64,000 nt of DNA from assembly GCF_029193595.2 (NCBI RefSeq), contig NZ_CP135052.1, forward strand, positions 3,100,001-3,164,000. The letters run 5' to 3'. The notes under the pieces are model-generated. The model was not told where the DNA came from and did no database searches. It saw nothing but the letters and a program-made list of their open reading frames with translations. Origin of the DNA: Providencia hangzhouensis (GTDB lineage: Bacteria > Pseudomonadota > Gammaproteobacteria > Enterobacterales > Enterobacteriaceae). Below are positions 21,176 to 31,748 of the stretch, one piece after another (the stretch's first letter is position 1; every line of letters begins with the position of its first letter). The position numbers and the translations under genes are program-made.

Positions 21176-22481
21176 GTGCCTGTACCTTGGCTCCGTGATC
21201 ATTAATAGCTTGCCATTCTGCCGGTAATCCCGCCAAATCAGCCTCTGCGATACCTAATTTAACAGCTTGGTCGATAATAATTCGAGCAACATCAAAATGA
21301 CGTTTTTGTGGATATTGCAGTAAGTACTCATGCAACACACGGCCAACATCGAGCGGCCGTTGCTCTGCTTTATAAATAGCTAACTCAACTTCCATTAGCT
21401 CAGCAAGCTTGTCATTTAATTCACTAAACTCTTCAAACTCAAGCTCTGGTGGTAATTCACCCATGACCTCTTCATCATGCAACGCGAGCTCTTCATCACG
21501 CATATCGAATAACCGATCCGCATTAGCGTAAGTGAGTGCCCAAGGGCTATCAAGGTAGTGCTGAACAGATTGACGTAACCGCTGAGAAAATATTCTATTT
21601 TTATCCATATCGATAGCTGTACGGATAAACTTATGAACATGACGGTCATAACCAATCCATAAATCGATAGATTGTTGACCCCAGCTAACAATACGGTCTA
21701 ATTTATTTTGCAGGTCAAAAACCAACCTATCCACTAAGTCAGAGAACGCCGGCGCATTCATATTAGCTTCTTGAATACGTAATAAATTCGCTTGCAGTTT
21801 ATCCCCTGCGGCTTCCAATGTGTCTTGCAACTCACGCAATGTACCTGATGTTTCTGATAATAATTGCTCACAGTTAGCAATAGCTGCCTGCCAGTCTTGA
21901 TTTAATAATGCGGCAATATCTTCTTTTACTGAATTTTGCTGTTCATCCATAATACGTTGGGATAAATCAATACTGTCAAAAATTTCAGCAACTGAATATT
22001 TTAGTGGGGCAAACACGTAACGATGCCAATAAAATTCATCACCACCTTCCTCTGCGGCTTCAGCGGCACGTTGCAGCTCTCCTGCAACAATAGAAAGTTG
22101 CATGGAAAGTCTTAATGTTGAGAACTCTCTCTGACGAATATAATAATCGCTGATGCCAATCCCCAAAGGGGTTAACCGGTAAATTGCATTACCTTCAACA
22201 ATGTCACTGGCAAAACGGTTAAAAATCTTCTGGCGAACCATATCATTGATGGCATTATTGGCCCTTACTGCCAATGATTCAGTTGTCTGCTCAAACCCTT
22301 TGCAAACTTCACGAAAGGCATCAACCAGTTCCCCTTCACTCATTTCACCATTGACTCTTTCACTATTTAATACCGCCACCGCAAGCAAAAATGCTAAACG
22401 TTCTGCGGGAAGTGAAATCGAAAGATCATTTTTTCGTGCCCAAGACACAAGTTCAGGGACGGTCTGGGAAAAATCACTCAT
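21156..22481 (-). CDS. mukF: Chromosome partition kleisin MukF
   Basis: A 441-residue kleisin (E. coli 440) that dimerises through its N-terminal winged-helix domain and links MukB heads to MukE. It starts [20 protein letters not shown]. The middle helical region (about 120-320) and the C-terminal winged helix are consistent with the family. No enzymatic motif is expected. The start codon overlaps the cmoM stop (ATGA) and the end overlaps mukE by 20 bases. This tight packing indicates one transcript with coupled translation of the condensin subunits. Confidence 0.97.
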   Translation of the reverse strand: MSDFSQTVPELVSWARKNDLSISLPAERLAFLLAVAVLNSERVNGEMSEGELVDAFREVCKGFEQTTESLAVRANNAINDMVRQKIFNRFASDIVEGNAIYRLTPLGIGISDYYIRQREFSTLRLSMQLSIVAGELQRAAEAAEEGGDEFYWHRYVFAPLKYSVAEIFDSIDLSQRIMDEQQNSVKEDIAALLNQDWQAAIANCEQLLSETSGTLRELQDTLEAAGDKLQANLLRIQEANMNAPAFSDLVDRLVFDLQNKLDRIVSWGQQSIDLWIGYDRHVHKFIRTAIDMDKNRIFSQRLRQSVQHYLDSPWALTYANADRLFDMRDEELALHDEEVMGELPPELEFEEFSELNDKLAELMEVELAIYKAEQRPLDVGRVLHEYLLQYPQKRHFDVARIIIDQAVKLGIAEADLAGLPAEWQAINDHGAKVQAHVIDKY

Positions 22482-23266
22482 AAATCGTCCTTTTGTATTT
22501 GTTTGCGTGCCATGACATGAACATAACGCCCCATGCTAATATAGGGTTCTTCACGGCAATACTGCTGTTCTAATGCCAACAATGCCGGAAAATCTTTTTG
22601 CTGTAACTGCCGACTTTGTAAATAGTCATGGAATACCCTGACACCACTTTTACCGATGATTTGCATATTACACTCGCCCAACCAAGCATCAACCTGATGA
22701 GGAAAAAGCGGGTTTTGTGGTGATAACGAGCGTTTACGACGACGTTGAATATGTGGCGTTGCAAGATGAAAATTTCCTAAAATTGCATTACGCATCACCA
22801 GACCATTTGCATTATAGAACATGACAGAAAATACGCCTTCTGGTCTAATTATATCTACCAGTTGTTCAATTGCATATTTTTGATCGCTAATCCATTCAAG
22901 TACCGCATGAAATAAAACAAGGTCAACAGGTTCATCAATGTATTGTGCAACATCTTGCACCGCACAATGCACAAAACGCATGTTATCGCTAATACCTTGT
23001 TCCTTGGCAAGCTCACTACCTCGTTCCAACATCTCTTCAGATAAATCGCAAAGTATCACCTGATGCCCCATTTCGGCGAGTTTGCGTGAAAAGTGTCCTT
23101 CACCACCACCTGCATCAAGTATTTTTAGAGTTTTACCCTCAAATTGGCTGCTTAATAATTGAGTTAAATCTTGCCAAACTACCGCTTCTCGTATTTTTCC
23201 TTTTGTCGTTCCGTAGATATTTTTTGCAAATTTATCGACAATATCATCAAAGTTGCGGTCTGCCAT
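22478..23266 (-). CDS. cmoM: tRNA 5-carboxymethoxyuridine methyltransferase CmoM (SmtA)
   Basis: A 262-residue (E. coli 261) SAM-dependent methyltransferase that turns cmo5U34 of certain tRNAs into its methyl ester, aiding wobble decoding. The SAM-binding glycine motif [18 protein letters not shown] is at about residues 48-65. An acidic residue ends the second strand ([11 protein letters not shown]) and [12 protein letters not shown] follows as motif II/III. It is the first gene of the muk operon, as in enterobacteria generally, and shares an ATGA overlap with mukF. The promoter lies in the divergent gap with elyC. Confidence 0.93.
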   Translation of the reverse strand: MADRNFDDIVDKFAKNIYGTTKGKIREAVVWQDLTQLLSSQFEGKTLKILDAGGGEGHFSRKLAEMGHQVILCDLSEEMLERGSELAKEQGISDNMRFVHCAVQDVAQYIDEPVDLVLFHAVLEWISDQKYAIEQLVDIIRPEGVFSVMFYNANGLVMRNAILGNFHLATPHIQRRRKRSLSPQNPLFPHQVDAWLGECNMQIIGKSGVRVFHDYLQSRQLQQKDFPALLALEQQYCREEPYISMGRYVHVMARKQIQKDDL

Positions 23267-23620
23267 GTGCTATCCGGTTGCCTATCATCTATTATTTAAA
23301 GCGGTTTATGAGCCAATTTGTCGCGAAAAAACGTAAAATGGTTGATTACATCCTGATATTGAGAAAATTAACTCTAACCAGAAATATTCTCATATTGCAG
23401 CGTATTTATCACATACAATGCGAGGCGACTGTTAAAACAGGAATTATAACAGATAATAGCTATATTTTTGCATAGTACTTCATTGTGCTCAGCAAATTTC
23501 AGTTTGCTACTATTAAACACTATTCTGTTATTTTCCCTCTAATTTCGCTGCGTTATTGCATATTTTTCCGTAGATTCTGCCACAATGATTAATCGATAAC
23601 CCTTAAAAATAGGCTTAGTT
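23267..23620. other. Divergent cmoM-muk / elyC promoter region
   Basis: A 354-base gap between divergent genes. A 55-codon open frame at 23309-23475 has no ribosome site or recognisable composition and is not called. The gap should contain the muk operon and elyC promoters. Confidence 0.5.
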
Positions 23621-24448
23621 ATGTTATTTATCTTAAAAAAATATATTGGTTCTCTATTGATGCCATTACCATTATTACTCATCATCGGGTTTATCGGATT
23701 GCTTTTGCTTTGGTTTACACGCTGGCAGCGTTGTGGAAAGGCGTTTACTACCCTAAGTTTAGTTTTAATAACTCTGTTGGGGTTACAACCTGTTTCAGAT
23801 ACTTTACTTGCCCCAGCAGAAAAACAATTCAATAAGCGCTATGAATTAATTACTGAGAATCCACCTCAAGATGTACGTTATATTGTTGTTCTCGGTGGCG
23901 GTTTTACGTATAACCCTGATTGGAGTCCAAGTTCCAATCTGTTGAATAATAGCCTACCTAGAGTGACTGAAGGTGTTCGTCTTTACCTTAAACACCCTGG
24001 TAGTAAACTAATTTTCACTGGCGGTAAAGCGAGTAGTCCTATCAGCAGTGCCGAAGTTGCTGCACAAGTTGCTCAATCCTTGGGTGTCCCCGCACAAGAT
24101 ACTATTCCACTCACTGAACCCAAAGATACACAAGAGGAAGCTTATGAAGTTGAAAAAATCATTGGGAAATCTCCTTTTTTATTAGTAACTTCTGCTAACC
24201 ATTTACCTCGAGCGATGACTATGTTTACTCAACGAGGAATGAACCCTTTCCCTGCCCCCGCAAATCAGTTGGTTATCACGAGTGAAATTAATCCATGGGA
24301 GAAATATATCCCTTCCTCTTATTTCTTTGGCCATAGTGAACGTGCTTGGTATGAATTTCTTGGTACGCTTTGGTGGCATTTAAAACCCAATAATACACAG
24401 ACGTTAGAAGAGCAACTTGCTACGCCTGAGTCAGTTACCGCTGAATAG
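23621..24448 (+). CDS. elyC: Envelope biogenesis factor ElyC (DUF218)
   Basis: A 275-residue inner-membrane protein (E. coli YcbC, 259) needed for normal peptidoglycan synthesis and lipid-carrier use at low temperature. Two hydrophobic segments lie at about residues 10-32 and 43-58, followed by a periplasmic/soluble DUF218 domain. That domain holds the signature VRYIVVLGGGF, KLIFTGGKAS and LLVTSANHLPRAM. The start has only a weak AGG ribosome site. The gene keeps its position beside cmoM-muk, but ycbJ, which separates it from kdsB in E. coli, is missing here. Confidence 0.92.
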   Translation: MLFILKKYIGSLLMPLPLLLIIGFIGLLLLWFTRWQRCGKAFTTLSLVLITLLGLQPVSDTLLAPAEKQFNKRYELITENPPQDVRYIVVLGGGFTYNPDWSPSSNLLNNSLPRVTEGVRLYLKHPGSKLIFTGGKASSPISSAEVAAQVAQSLGVPAQDTIPLTEPKDTQEEAYEVEKIIGKSPFLLVTSANHLPRAMTMFTQRGMNPFPAPANQLVITSEINPWEKYIPSSYFFGHSERAWYEFLGTLWWHLKPNNTQTLEEQLATPESVTAE

Positions 24449-24454
24449 TAGCAA

Positions 24455-24486
24455 AAAAGGTGTAATCTATTGAGATTACACCTTTT
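24455..24486. terminator. Bidirectional terminator between elyC and kdsB
   Basis: A 14-bp perfect stem AAAAGGTGTAATCT/AGATTACACCTTTT with loop ATTG, between two convergent genes. Confidence 0.92.
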
Positions 24487-24535
24487 GTTTAGCTAAATCG
24501 CATATTGGCTATTTGAGCTATTAGGAAAATGTGGG

Positions 24536-25282
24536 CTACTGAATAAATTGACTTCTAACGAGTTCAAGATCTTCAGGGGTATCAACACCAGCACCTGGCG
24601 TAGTTTTCGCGACATCCACATGAATTTTCTCGCCATACCAAAGCACCCTAAGTTGCTCTAGCATTTCGATTTTCTCTAATGGGCTTGCTTCCCACTTAAT
24701 ATAACGACGAATAAACCCTGCTCGATAAGCGTATATACCAATGTGACGCAAAAAGGTATCCCCTATTACATCATGGCTTTTCGCAAAGTTGTCTCTATCC
24801 CAAGGAATAGTTGCCCGAGAAAAATACAATGCATAACCTTCGTGATCAGTAACAACCTTGACAGTATTTGGATTAAACGCTTCATGAGCATCATTAATAG
24901 GTACAGCTAGCGTCCCCATTTCAGCTTTACTCCCCTGAAGATTACGAGCAACTTGGCTGATAATCTCAGGTGGAATTAAAGGTTCATCACCTTGCACATT
25001 CACAATGATTTCATCGTCAGAAAAAGCATAGGTATCAATAACTTCAGCTAGTCTTTCTGTCCCAGACTGATGATTTGGGTTAGTCATACAAGCTTCACCA
25101 CCTGCTTCAATCACCGCTTTAGCAACATCAGAGTGATCTGTCGCAACTATCACTCGGCTAGCCCCCGATTTAACAGCTTGCTCCATTACTCGAACAACCA
25201 TTGGCTTGCCATGGATATCAGCCAAAGGTTTACCTGGTAAGCGTGTTGAGGCATAACGAGCAGGAATAATAACCGTAAACAT
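24536..25282 (-). CDS. kdsB: 3-deoxy-manno-octulosonate cytidylyltransferase (CMP-Kdo synthetase)
   Basis: A 248-residue cytosolic enzyme, the same length as in E. coli, that activates Kdo with CTP for lipopolysaccharide inner-core assembly. The nucleotide-binding N-terminus [19 protein letters not shown] is typical, as are [11 protein letters not shown], the metal/nucleotide motif [15 protein letters not shown] and [15 protein letters not shown]. The start lies five bases after the ycaR stop. It serves the same pathway as lpxK, msbA and the other envelope genes nearby, in the conserved order kdsB-ycaR-(gap)-lpxK-msbA. Confidence 0.97.
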   Translation of the reverse strand: MFTVIIPARYASTRLPGKPLADIHGKPMVVRVMEQAVKSGASRVIVATDHSDVAKAVIEAGGEACMTNPNHQSGTERLAEVIDTYAFSDDEIIVNVQGDEPLIPPEIISQVARNLQGSKAEMGTLAVPINDAHEAFNPNTVKVVTDHEGYALYFSRATIPWDRDNFAKSHDVIGDTFLRHIGIYAYRAGFIRRYIKWEASPLEKIEMLEQLRVLWYGEKIHVDVAKTTPGAGVDTPEDLELVRSQFIQ

Positions 25283-25287
25283 GAGGA

Positions 25288-25467
25288 TTACTGACCTTCA
25301 TCTAATGAAACGGGGCGCGCTTCATTTTCTAGTAATACAGGGATGCCGTCACGAATTGGATAGGCTAAATGATCAAACTTACAGATAAGTTCGAGGTTTT
25401 CTTTGTTATAACTTAATTTGCCGTGACATACAGGACAGGCAACGATTTCAAGTAAACGGTGATCCAT
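25288..25467 (-). CDS. ycaR: YcaR, small Trm112-like zinc-ribbon protein
   Basis: A 59-codon gene, read from the ATG at 25467 to a TAA at 25288, beginning [20 protein letters not shown] and ending RPVSLDEGQ. It matches E. coli YcaR (60 residues). The CPVC pair and a single later Cys ([13 protein letters not shown]) resemble the Trm112/UPF0434 family, which act as small partners of other enzymes. Its molecular role in bacteria is not established. It is coupled with kdsB, five bases downstream, and is easily missed because it is short. Confidence 0.93.
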   Translation of the reverse strand: MDHRLLEIVACPVCHGKLSYNKENLELICKFDHLAYPIRDGIPVLLENEARPVSLDEGQ

Positions 25468-25553
25468 GTTTTCTCCCGAATGGATTTTAACTCACTTGAA
25501 GTCAGGATATCACATGCAGATATCACCGTTAACTTTAATCTTCCTGAATAAGA

Positions 25554-25588
25554 TCTCCTGCGAGAGATGAGAGGATAAAAGCAGGAGA
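25554..25588 (-). terminator. Weak candidate terminator after the cold-shock gene
   Basis: An 8-bp inverted repeat TCTCCTGC/GCAGGAGA with a 19-base loop lies 20 bases past the stop of the cold-shock-domain gene. There is no clear T-run, so it is uncertain. Confidence 0.3.
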
Positions 25589-25606
25589 AATTGTTCTGTT
25601 TATTAT

Positions 25607-25822
25607 CTAATAAGCAATAACGTCAGCTGCCGTTATGCCATCCGAATTACGAGTAACAGAGAACTCAACGTTTTGACCTTCGAATAATGATTTGATTTTT
25701 TTATTAGCAATTGACTTTGTTGTCACAAATACATCATCACCACCATTGAATGGTGAAATAAAACCGTAACCTTCTTTTGCGTCAAACCATTTAACTCGAC
25801 CCATATGTAATTGAAAATTCAT
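25607..25822 (-). CDS. Cold-shock-domain protein, divergent
   Basis: A 71-residue single-domain cold-shock (OB-fold) protein that should bind single-stranded RNA or DNA. AAAAGGAG seven bases before the ATG at 25822 fixes the start, giving six residues (MNFQLH) before the usual MGRVKWFDA. RNP1 is present as KEGYGFISP, but RNP2, normally VFVHFSAI, reads VFVTTKSI, losing the His and aromatic stacking residues. It is therefore not one of the classic CspA/C/E paralogues. It occupies the slot held by ycaQ in E. coli, between ycaR and lpxK. A long upstream gap allows a long, structured 5' leader of the kind used for cold-shock mRNAs. Confidence 0.85.
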   Translation of the reverse strand: MNFQLHMGRVKWFDAKEGYGFISPFNGGDDVFVTTKSIANKKIKSLFEGQNVEFSVTRNSDGITAADVIAY

Positions 25823-26224
25823 ATTAAAACTCCTTTTGTTCTGAGAACAATATTTTTTTTATCTTTGTATCATTACTCTTTCTTGCTTCCCATTTATAAA
25901 ATGCCGATCTATTAATACATCAAAGAGTAATTAAACTTTACCAATTCATGCGCACAAATCATTGCGCATATTTTATAACGCCCATATATATAGATTTCAG
26001 ACACCGCTAATCTACTGCGAAGTTAACAGTCTATTTTGACATTATGATGACAAAACGCAGTGACAGCGACTTTACAATGTAGATTACGCGAGGATATGAA
26101 GACTAACTAAAGAACGGAGCGTGAAATTTAAGCTAGTATAAAATCCAATTATCAATGTATTGTATCTAGATACATAATAAGTAGATCTATATCACATTGG
26201 AGATATTATTATCACAGAGGAACG
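25823..26224. other. Leader/promoter region of the cold-shock gene
   Basis: A 400-base AT-rich stretch between lpxK and the cold-shock gene, without a supported ORF. It may contain a long 5' untranslated leader, as is common for csp mRNAs. No terminator for lpxK could be recognised with confidence. Confidence 0.4.
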
Positions 26225-27223
26225 TTATAGACAAGTTTTTTTGTTATTTGTGATAAGTTTTCTTATTCCGCTTAAGATTTTTTCAGCGTCAATCGGCTGC
26301 AATTGTGCTTGTACTGGAAGGAACCACCAATTTGGTTGTGCAAAAGCACGGCATTTCACCGCGTCTTTTTCGGTCATTAATAAGTTTTGCTCATTTTTAA
26401 CTAACGGTGAAAGCTGTTTTAATTCATACGATTGGTGATCAGCAAAAGCATGAGTGTTAATAACTTCGACCCCTTTGTTTTCTAATGAGGTAAAAAAACG
26501 AGGAGGATGACCAATACCTGCTATTGCGACAACCGCAGGTAATTGTGTAACTGCACGTTTTTCACCAGTCACCAAGTTATAAGCAACATCGCCTTCAAGG
26601 GCCATTACGGCTTCATTTTCTTGAGCTTCACCACCGTTAACAATGACAGCATTAACACGCTTTAAACGCCCAGCCCTTTCACGCATAGGCCCTGCGGGTA
26701 GCCACCAACCATTACCAAAACGACGCTGGCCATCAATAACGACAATCTCGTAGTCACGTTGCAATGCATAGTGCTGCAACCCATCATCAGTAATAATCAC
26801 ATCTAATGGGAATTTTTCCAATAACGCTTTAACTGCATCACTGCGCTTAGGCGCAACAGCCACGGGGGATTTAGTACGATGAAAAATTAGTATGGGTTCA
26901 TCCCCAGCAACTTCAGTTTTCGTCGTTTCATCGAGTATCAGCGGGTACTTTTCAGCTTTACCGCCATACCCTCGAGAAACAACCCCCACGCGGTAGCCTT
27001 CTTTGGTGAGTGATTCCACTAACCAGATAACAACAGGGGTTTTACCATTTCCCCCCGCTGTCAGGTTTCCCACCACTACCACTGGAATTGGCGCTTTCCA
27101 TGAACGTTTCAGCCCGATTTTATAAGCTATATCCCTAATTACCGTTACCAACCCATAAAGGAAAGATAACGGCAGCAATAAAAGATACAGCCATGACTTG
27201 CCAGACCAAATGCGTTCTATCAT
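26225..27223 (-). CDS. lpxK: Tetraacyldisaccharide 4'-kinase
   Basis: A 332-residue (E. coli 328) membrane-associated kinase that phosphorylates the lipid A disaccharide to lipid IVA. The N-terminal hydrophobic segment (about 10-28) anchors it to the inner membrane, and an unusual P-loop [12 protein letters not shown] is at residues 52-63. Downstream elements include [23 protein letters not shown] and the catalytic-region [15 protein letters not shown]. The start overlaps the msbA stop (ATGA), so transport and synthesis of lipid A are coupled in one operon. Confidence 0.96.
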   Translation of the reverse strand: MIERIWSGKSWLYLLLLPLSFLYGLVTVIRDIAYKIGLKRSWKAPIPVVVVGNLTAGGNGKTPVVIWLVESLTKEGYRVGVVSRGYGGKAEKYPLILDETTKTEVAGDEPILIFHRTKSPVAVAPKRSDAVKALLEKFPLDVIITDDGLQHYALQRDYEIVVIDGQRRFGNGWWLPAGPMRERAGRLKRVNAVIVNGGEAQENEAVMALEGDVAYNLVTGEKRAVTQLPAVVAIAGIGHPPRFFTSLENKGVEVINTHAFADHQSYELKQLSPLVKNEQNLLMTEKDAVKCRAFAQPNWWFLPVQAQLQPIDAEKILSGIRKLITNNKKTCL

Positions 27224-28965
27224 TGTTTAAACTGAATGCTATGTAACTGTGAATATGCGCCATCTTGAGCTAATAGCGATTTATGGTCACCACGCTCAAT
27301 GATTCGGCCATCTTGTACAACTAATATCTCATCTGCATTTTCTATCGTCGATAACCTGTGTGCAATGACCAAAGATGTTCTATTTTTCTGTAACTCATCA
27401 AGGGCAGCTTGAATAGCACGTTCAGACTCTGTATCTAGCGCGGATGTCGCCTCATCAAGAATAAGAATTGGGGCATCACGTAGCAGTGCTCGAGCAATCG
27501 CTATTCTTTGACGTTGTCCGCCAGAAAGCATAACACCATTTTCACCAATAACCGTATCCAAGCCTTTTTCAAGTTTAGCAATAAAATCCATTGCATAAGC
27601 CATTTCTGCAGCTTTCTCTATTTGCTCACGGCTGTAGCTGCCGTCTGTTGCATAGGCAATATTATTGGCTATCGTATCGTTAAATAGATAAACATGCTGA
27701 GAAACTAACGCGACTTGACTACGTAATGAAGATAACGTGTATTCACGAATGTCATGCCCATCAATTTGAATAGACCCCTCGTCGATATCATAAAAACGTG
27801 TAATCAAATTTGCAATTGTGGACTTACCTGAACCTGATCGCCCAACTAGAGCAACTGATTTTCCTGCTGGCAAAGTAAACGAAACATCGTCTAACGCAGG
27901 ATGCTCTTTGGTTGCATAGGTAAAGGTAACATGTTCAAATTTAATATCTCCTTTAACCTCTTTAAGTACTTTATTTCCGTTATCTTTTTCTTGTTCGGAA
28001 TCTAAGATAGCAAATAAAGTTTGGCAAGCCGCCATACCACGCTGGAATTGTGAGTTAACGTTAGTTAATGATTTTAAAGGACGCATCAGTGCAAACATTG
28101 ATGAAAAAACAACTGCAATTGTACCCGATGTTAATTCATCACGAATTTCAGGAAAACTCGCTGCATAAAGGACAAATGCTAGTGCAAATGATGCAATTAA
28201 CTGAACAATAGGGTCTGAAATTGCTGAAGCGGTTACCATTTTCATATTTTGGCGGCGCATGTTGTTACTGACTTTATTAAAGCGTTCAGTCTCAACTTTC
28301 TGTCCCCCAAAAATTAAAACTTCTTTATGGCCTTTTAACATCTGTTCAGCACTTGCCGTCACATGCCCCATTCCGGTTTGCATGTTTTTACTAATCTTAC
28401 GAAAACGTTTAGAGACGATACGAATAGTGACTGATACAATCGGGGCAATTACGATTAAAATAAGAGAAAGTTGCCAGCTATAATAAAACATCATCGCAAA
28501 CAACCCGATGATATAAGCACTTTCACGAATAATTGTAATTAATGCTCCAGAAGAAGAAGATGCAACTTGTTCTGAATCATAGGTAATTCTAGATAATAGT
28601 GTTCCTGTCGATTGCTGGTCAAAAAAACTAACAGGCATTCCCATCATATGACCAAATAATTTACGCCGCATGTTCATCACGACTTTACCTGCAACCCAGG
28701 AAACACAATAGGTTGAAACAAAGCTAGACCCACCACGAACAACCATTAAACCTAACACCGCAAGCGGAAGCCATTTTAAAACGTCATTATCTGCTTTATC
28801 AAAGCCCTCATCCAATAAAGGTTTTAATAAAGAAATCATAAACGCGTCACCCGCTGCGTTTATGATAAGTGCTATTGCTGCAACGATTAAACCCGCTTTA
28901 AAAGGCGCAATTATCGGCCACAAGCGACGAAAAGTTTGTTTTGTCGAAAGGTCTTTATCATTCAT
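27220..28965 (-). CDS. msbA: Lipid A export ATP-binding/permease protein MsbA
   Basis: A 581-residue (E. coli 582) homodimeric ABC exporter that flips lipid A-core across the inner membrane. The N-terminal half is a six-helix transmembrane domain (to about residue 320). The ATPase half shows Walker [10 protein letters not shown] (about 375-383), signature [16 protein letters not shown], Walker [13 protein letters not shown] and the H-loop VIAHRLST. It lies between ycaI (36 bases upstream) and lpxK (4-base overlap), the usual enterobacterial arrangement. Confidence 0.97.
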   Translation of the reverse strand: MNDKDLSTKQTFRRLWPIIAPFKAGLIVAAIALIINAAGDAFMISLLKPLLDEGFDKADNDVLKWLPLAVLGLMVVRGGSSFVSTYCVSWVAGKVVMNMRRKLFGHMMGMPVSFFDQQSTGTLLSRITYDSEQVASSSSGALITIIRESAYIIGLFAMMFYYSWQLSLILIVIAPIVSVTIRIVSKRFRKISKNMQTGMGHVTASAEQMLKGHKEVLIFGGQKVETERFNKVSNNMRRQNMKMVTASAISDPIVQLIASFALAFVLYAASFPEIRDELTSGTIAVVFSSMFALMRPLKSLTNVNSQFQRGMAACQTLFAILDSEQEKDNGNKVLKEVKGDIKFEHVTFTYATKEHPALDDVSFTLPAGKSVALVGRSGSGKSTIANLITRFYDIDEGSIQIDGHDIREYTLSSLRSQVALVSQHVYLFNDTIANNIAYATDGSYSREQIEKAAEMAYAMDFIAKLEKGLDTVIGENGVMLSGGQRQRIAIARALLRDAPILILDEATSALDTESERAIQAALDELQKNRTSLVIAHRLSTIENADEILVVQDGRIIERGDHKSLLAQDGAYSQLHSIQFKQ

Positions 28966-29001
28966 ACTTTTAATTACCAGACTTAATGTAAGCGCACTAT
29001 T

Positions 29002-31395
29002 CTACTCGGGAAATAGCGGTAAGCCAAACCACAGATGATACCAGCGGGGCTGAATTTCATAGCGATAACGTGAAATTTTAATTTTTTCCTTTTTAAACCA
29101 TATAGTTAACTGGCCATCTTCCGCTGTATTTAACCATTTAATATTATTATTTTTATACCGAAAATAGACTTTTGGCGATGGAATTTTCCATGCACTATAC
29201 CTTGCTGATGAGACTACCACCATTGAAGGTTGAACATTTCTTAATAATAAATCAGTTGATGACGTGCTGCTTCCATGATGAGGAGCGAAAAGAAGAGTCG
29301 AACGTAACCGATTCTTGTACATTGCGACCAGTGATTTTTCCCCTTGTTTTTCGATATCTCCTGTTAATAAAATTTTATGAAACCCATCCGTTAATTGAAT
29401 AACACAAGAATCATCATTATGTGATATTGGTGCTAGCTTTTCAGGCCATAATACTTCAAAAGTTAATATCCCCCACTGCCATTTTTGGCCTTTAAAACAC
29501 GGAAGGTGTTCCATACTTTTTATATTATTAGTTTTTTCCCTATTTACCGACGTTTTTTGTGGGCCAAAGCTACTTCTTACACTTAGCCATGGATATTGCT
29601 GGATTAAATAATTTGCGCCACCAGTATGGTCTAAATGATTATGGCTTAAAATGACTCCAATTGGGGTTATATCGTGATATTTAAGGAAAGGAATAATTTG
29701 ACGCTGTGCATTGCTATCCCCTTTCCATACATTACCTGTATCATAGAGTAACGCTAAATTGTTTTGTTCTATCACAACAGCCAAACCATGCCCGATGTCT
29801 AATACCGTCATTCTCCAACCTTCTTTGGATTGTTTACCGCTCCCCTTTTCTAAGAAAATTGAAATAACTACACAGCTAATAAGCCCGAAATAGCGCTTGT
29901 ACCACTTAAATAAAACGACAATGATACTTAACCAACATATTAAAAATAAATAATAGGGAACATTGATAAATTCTGACCAAAAAGTACTGAAATAAGGTAA
30001 TGGTTTTAGCCCTATATCTATAACCCTATCTATCGTATATAAAATAGGTTGCTGAACCACTTTTATTGGTACTAAAAACAAGAGCAAAATAGCAGGAACA
30101 ACACACCAAGAAACTAACGGGACAAACCAGATATTTGCCACTAACCCCATTACATTAATACCATTAAATAGACTAAGTTGCATTGGGATCAGTAAGACTA
30201 GTAAGCCAATTTGTAAATGGGTTAACCCTATAATTTTCCCCTTTACACCTTTAGATAAATGATATGGTAGTGGAAATATGGTTAACCAATAAAGAATGGC
30301 TAGCACAGCGAAACTAGATAACCAAAAACTATCTGACAAAATAGCTAATGGGTCTAATAATAATATTCCTGCGATACTCCACAGTGCCCATTGCCAAGCA
30401 AAATACCTTGCAGGCTTATTTCTGATATATACCCATAATAGTAGGGCAAATAATGCTCGAGTCGCAGGGATAGCAAAGCCAGAGATCCATGCATAAAAAA
30501 TTGCTAGCCCTATACCAATTACTACTGGTAGTGTTTCATTGACATACTTTATTGGTAAAAAATATTGAATCCCTCGAGTGATAAGAAAGCCAAACAAGTA
30601 AGCTAACCCAATATGCAAGCCTGATATAGCCATTAAATGTGTCAAACCTGTTCTCTGTAGTAAATATGTTTGTTCTACTGCCAACAAACTTCTATCTCCA
30701 AACATTAGTCCATAAATAATCCCTTTATTAGATAATGAATTAATTAGCTCCATATAATTATGGATAACTTTTTGTCTTACAGAACAATCCTTTTTTAATA
30801 ATTTTATTTTCTTACTTTTCAAAACTCCAATGATTCTATTAGCCAAATAATAACGTTGTAGGTTAAATCCTCCTTCATTTAGTGAGCTGTGTAGTGGCTT
30901 TACAGTGCCATTGATTCGCCACAACTGCCCAGCGCAAACTGTTTCCTTTGTTTTCCACGTAGCATATAAAGGAGGGAAAACAATGCGGTTGTTAATTTTA
31001 TCAATACGTACTTTGATTTTTTGTTCTTTGTCACTTAATGAAATACCAACAATAACTATATTAATATCGTTATTTTTTGTAGATAGATAATTGATATGGT
31101 TAATGATATTAATTCCATGCCAATTAGCCCATAAGAAAAACATAATAGTTAATGCAAGGAACTTTCCTAACTTACCCAATAGAAAGAGCATTATTAACAG
31201 CACCATAAATAACACGATAAAGAGTAATTCACTCAACATTATAATTTCAGGTATAAATAAAAGTGGTAACGTACCTAAAATCAAAGCAATAGAAGCCAGC
31301 GTCATCGAAATAGACAATTTTCCATTAAAGATTAAATTACATTTTTTGATTGAGTTATTTAGCCATCTTATTATGTAGATGATATTTTTTATCAA
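29002..31395 (-). CDS. ycaI: YcaI, ComEC/Rec2-family membrane protein
   Basis: A 797-residue protein (E. coli YcaI 754) with a ComEC competence core. It has many hydrophobic segments in the first 530 residues, including the family motif TGLTHLMAISGLHIGLA. A C-terminal metallo-beta-lactamase-like domain follows (DIGHGLAVVIEQ, LSHNHLDHTGGANYLI, FAPHHGSSTSS). In transformable bacteria ComEC forms the inner-membrane DNA channel, and the C-terminal domain is a putative nuclease; in enterobacteria its role is unclear. Codons are clearly more AT-rich than those of msbA or lpxK downstream, suggesting weak expression. A hexanucleotide array lies about 220 bases upstream of its start. Confidence 0.9.
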   Translation of the reverse strand: MIKNIIYIIRWLNNSIKKCNLIFNGKLSISMTLASIALILGTLPLLFIPEIIMLSELLFIVLFMVLLIMLFLLGKLGKFLALTIMFFLWANWHGINIINHINYLSTKNNDINIVIVGISLSDKEQKIKVRIDKINNRIVFPPLYATWKTKETVCAGQLWRINGTVKPLHSSLNEGGFNLQRYYLANRIIGVLKSKKIKLLKKDCSVRQKVIHNYMELINSLSNKGIIYGLMFGDRSLLAVEQTYLLQRTGLTHLMAISGLHIGLAYLFGFLITRGIQYFLPIKYVNETLPVVIGIGLAIFYAWISGFAIPATRALFALLLWVYIRNKPARYFAWQWALWSIAGILLLDPLAILSDSFWLSSFAVLAILYWLTIFPLPYHLSKGVKGKIIGLTHLQIGLLVLLIPMQLSLFNGINVMGLVANIWFVPLVSWCVVPAILLLFLVPIKVVQQPILYTIDRVIDIGLKPLPYFSTFWSEFINVPYYLFLICWLSIIVVLFKWYKRYFGLISCVVISIFLEKGSGKQSKEGWRMTVLDIGHGLAVVIEQNNLALLYDTGNVWKGDSNAQRQIIPFLKYHDITPIGVILSHNHLDHTGGANYLIQQYPWLSVRSSFGPQKTSVNREKTNNIKSMEHLPCFKGQKWQWGILTFEVLWPEKLAPISHNDDSCVIQLTDGFHKILLTGDIEKQGEKSLVAMYKNRLRSTLLFAPHHGSSTSSTDLLLRNVQPSMVVVSSARYSAWKIPSPKVYFRYKNNNIKWLNTAEDGQLTIWFKKEKIKISRYRYEIQPRWYHLWFGLPLFPE

Positions 31396-31614
31396 CTTTT
31401 GTATCCCTACATAGCGTTTATTTGCTTTAGTTTATTTATTCCTATGAATTTTTTAAGTCTCTTTGTTTTATTTTTCGTAGCGCTTCCCAATATGTTTTTT
31501 ACTGATAAAAATATACATATTAGTTTGCGAGGAGCTTCGCAAAACACGTATATATCTCTAAAGCTGCTTTTGGATTTATTTTATTATTTTTATAGGCTTT
31601 AAAAGTATAGAAGT
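31396..31614. other. ycaI upstream region
   Basis: Non-coding AT-rich DNA upstream of ycaI. It contains a 7-bp hairpin TTTGCGA/TCGCAAA (31524-31530 and 31537-31543). Any ycaI promoter should lie here or within the adjoining repeat array. Confidence 0.45.
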
Positions 31615-31674
31615 GGTGTTGGTGTTGGTGTTGGTGTTGGTGTTGGTGTTGGTGTTGGTGTTGGTGTTGGTGTT
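31615..31674. repeat. Hexanucleotide tandem repeat (GGTGTT)10
   Basis: Ten perfect, uninterrupted copies of GGTGTT (AACACC on the other strand) over 60 bases. The array starts a few bases beyond the T-run of the ihfB terminator and lies about 220 bases upstream of ycaI. Such perfect short arrays change copy number by polymerase slippage. The G-rich strand carries evenly spaced GG pairs that might fold. The apparent coding frames across it (His-Gln or Val-Leu dipeptide repeats) are artefacts of the repeat. Confidence 0.97.
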
Positions 31675-31686
31675 GACCAGAAATAA

Positions 31687-31720
31687 AAAACAGTGCTGTA
31701 TAAAATACAAGCACTGTTTT
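31687..31720 (-). terminator. ihfB terminator
   Basis: An 11-bp perfect stem AAAACAGTGCT/AGCACTGTTTT, extended by GTA/TAC, lies 28 bases after the ihfB stop. On the minus strand it is followed by TTTTTTATTTC. Confidence 0.85.
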
Positions 31721-31748
31721 GATGTAATAATTAAGATTTACAGCCCGA

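Noticed and set aside
23309..23475. A 55-codon plus-strand frame between cmoM and elyC
   Set aside because: No ribosome site, no recognisable motif, and it lies in the divergent promoter region.
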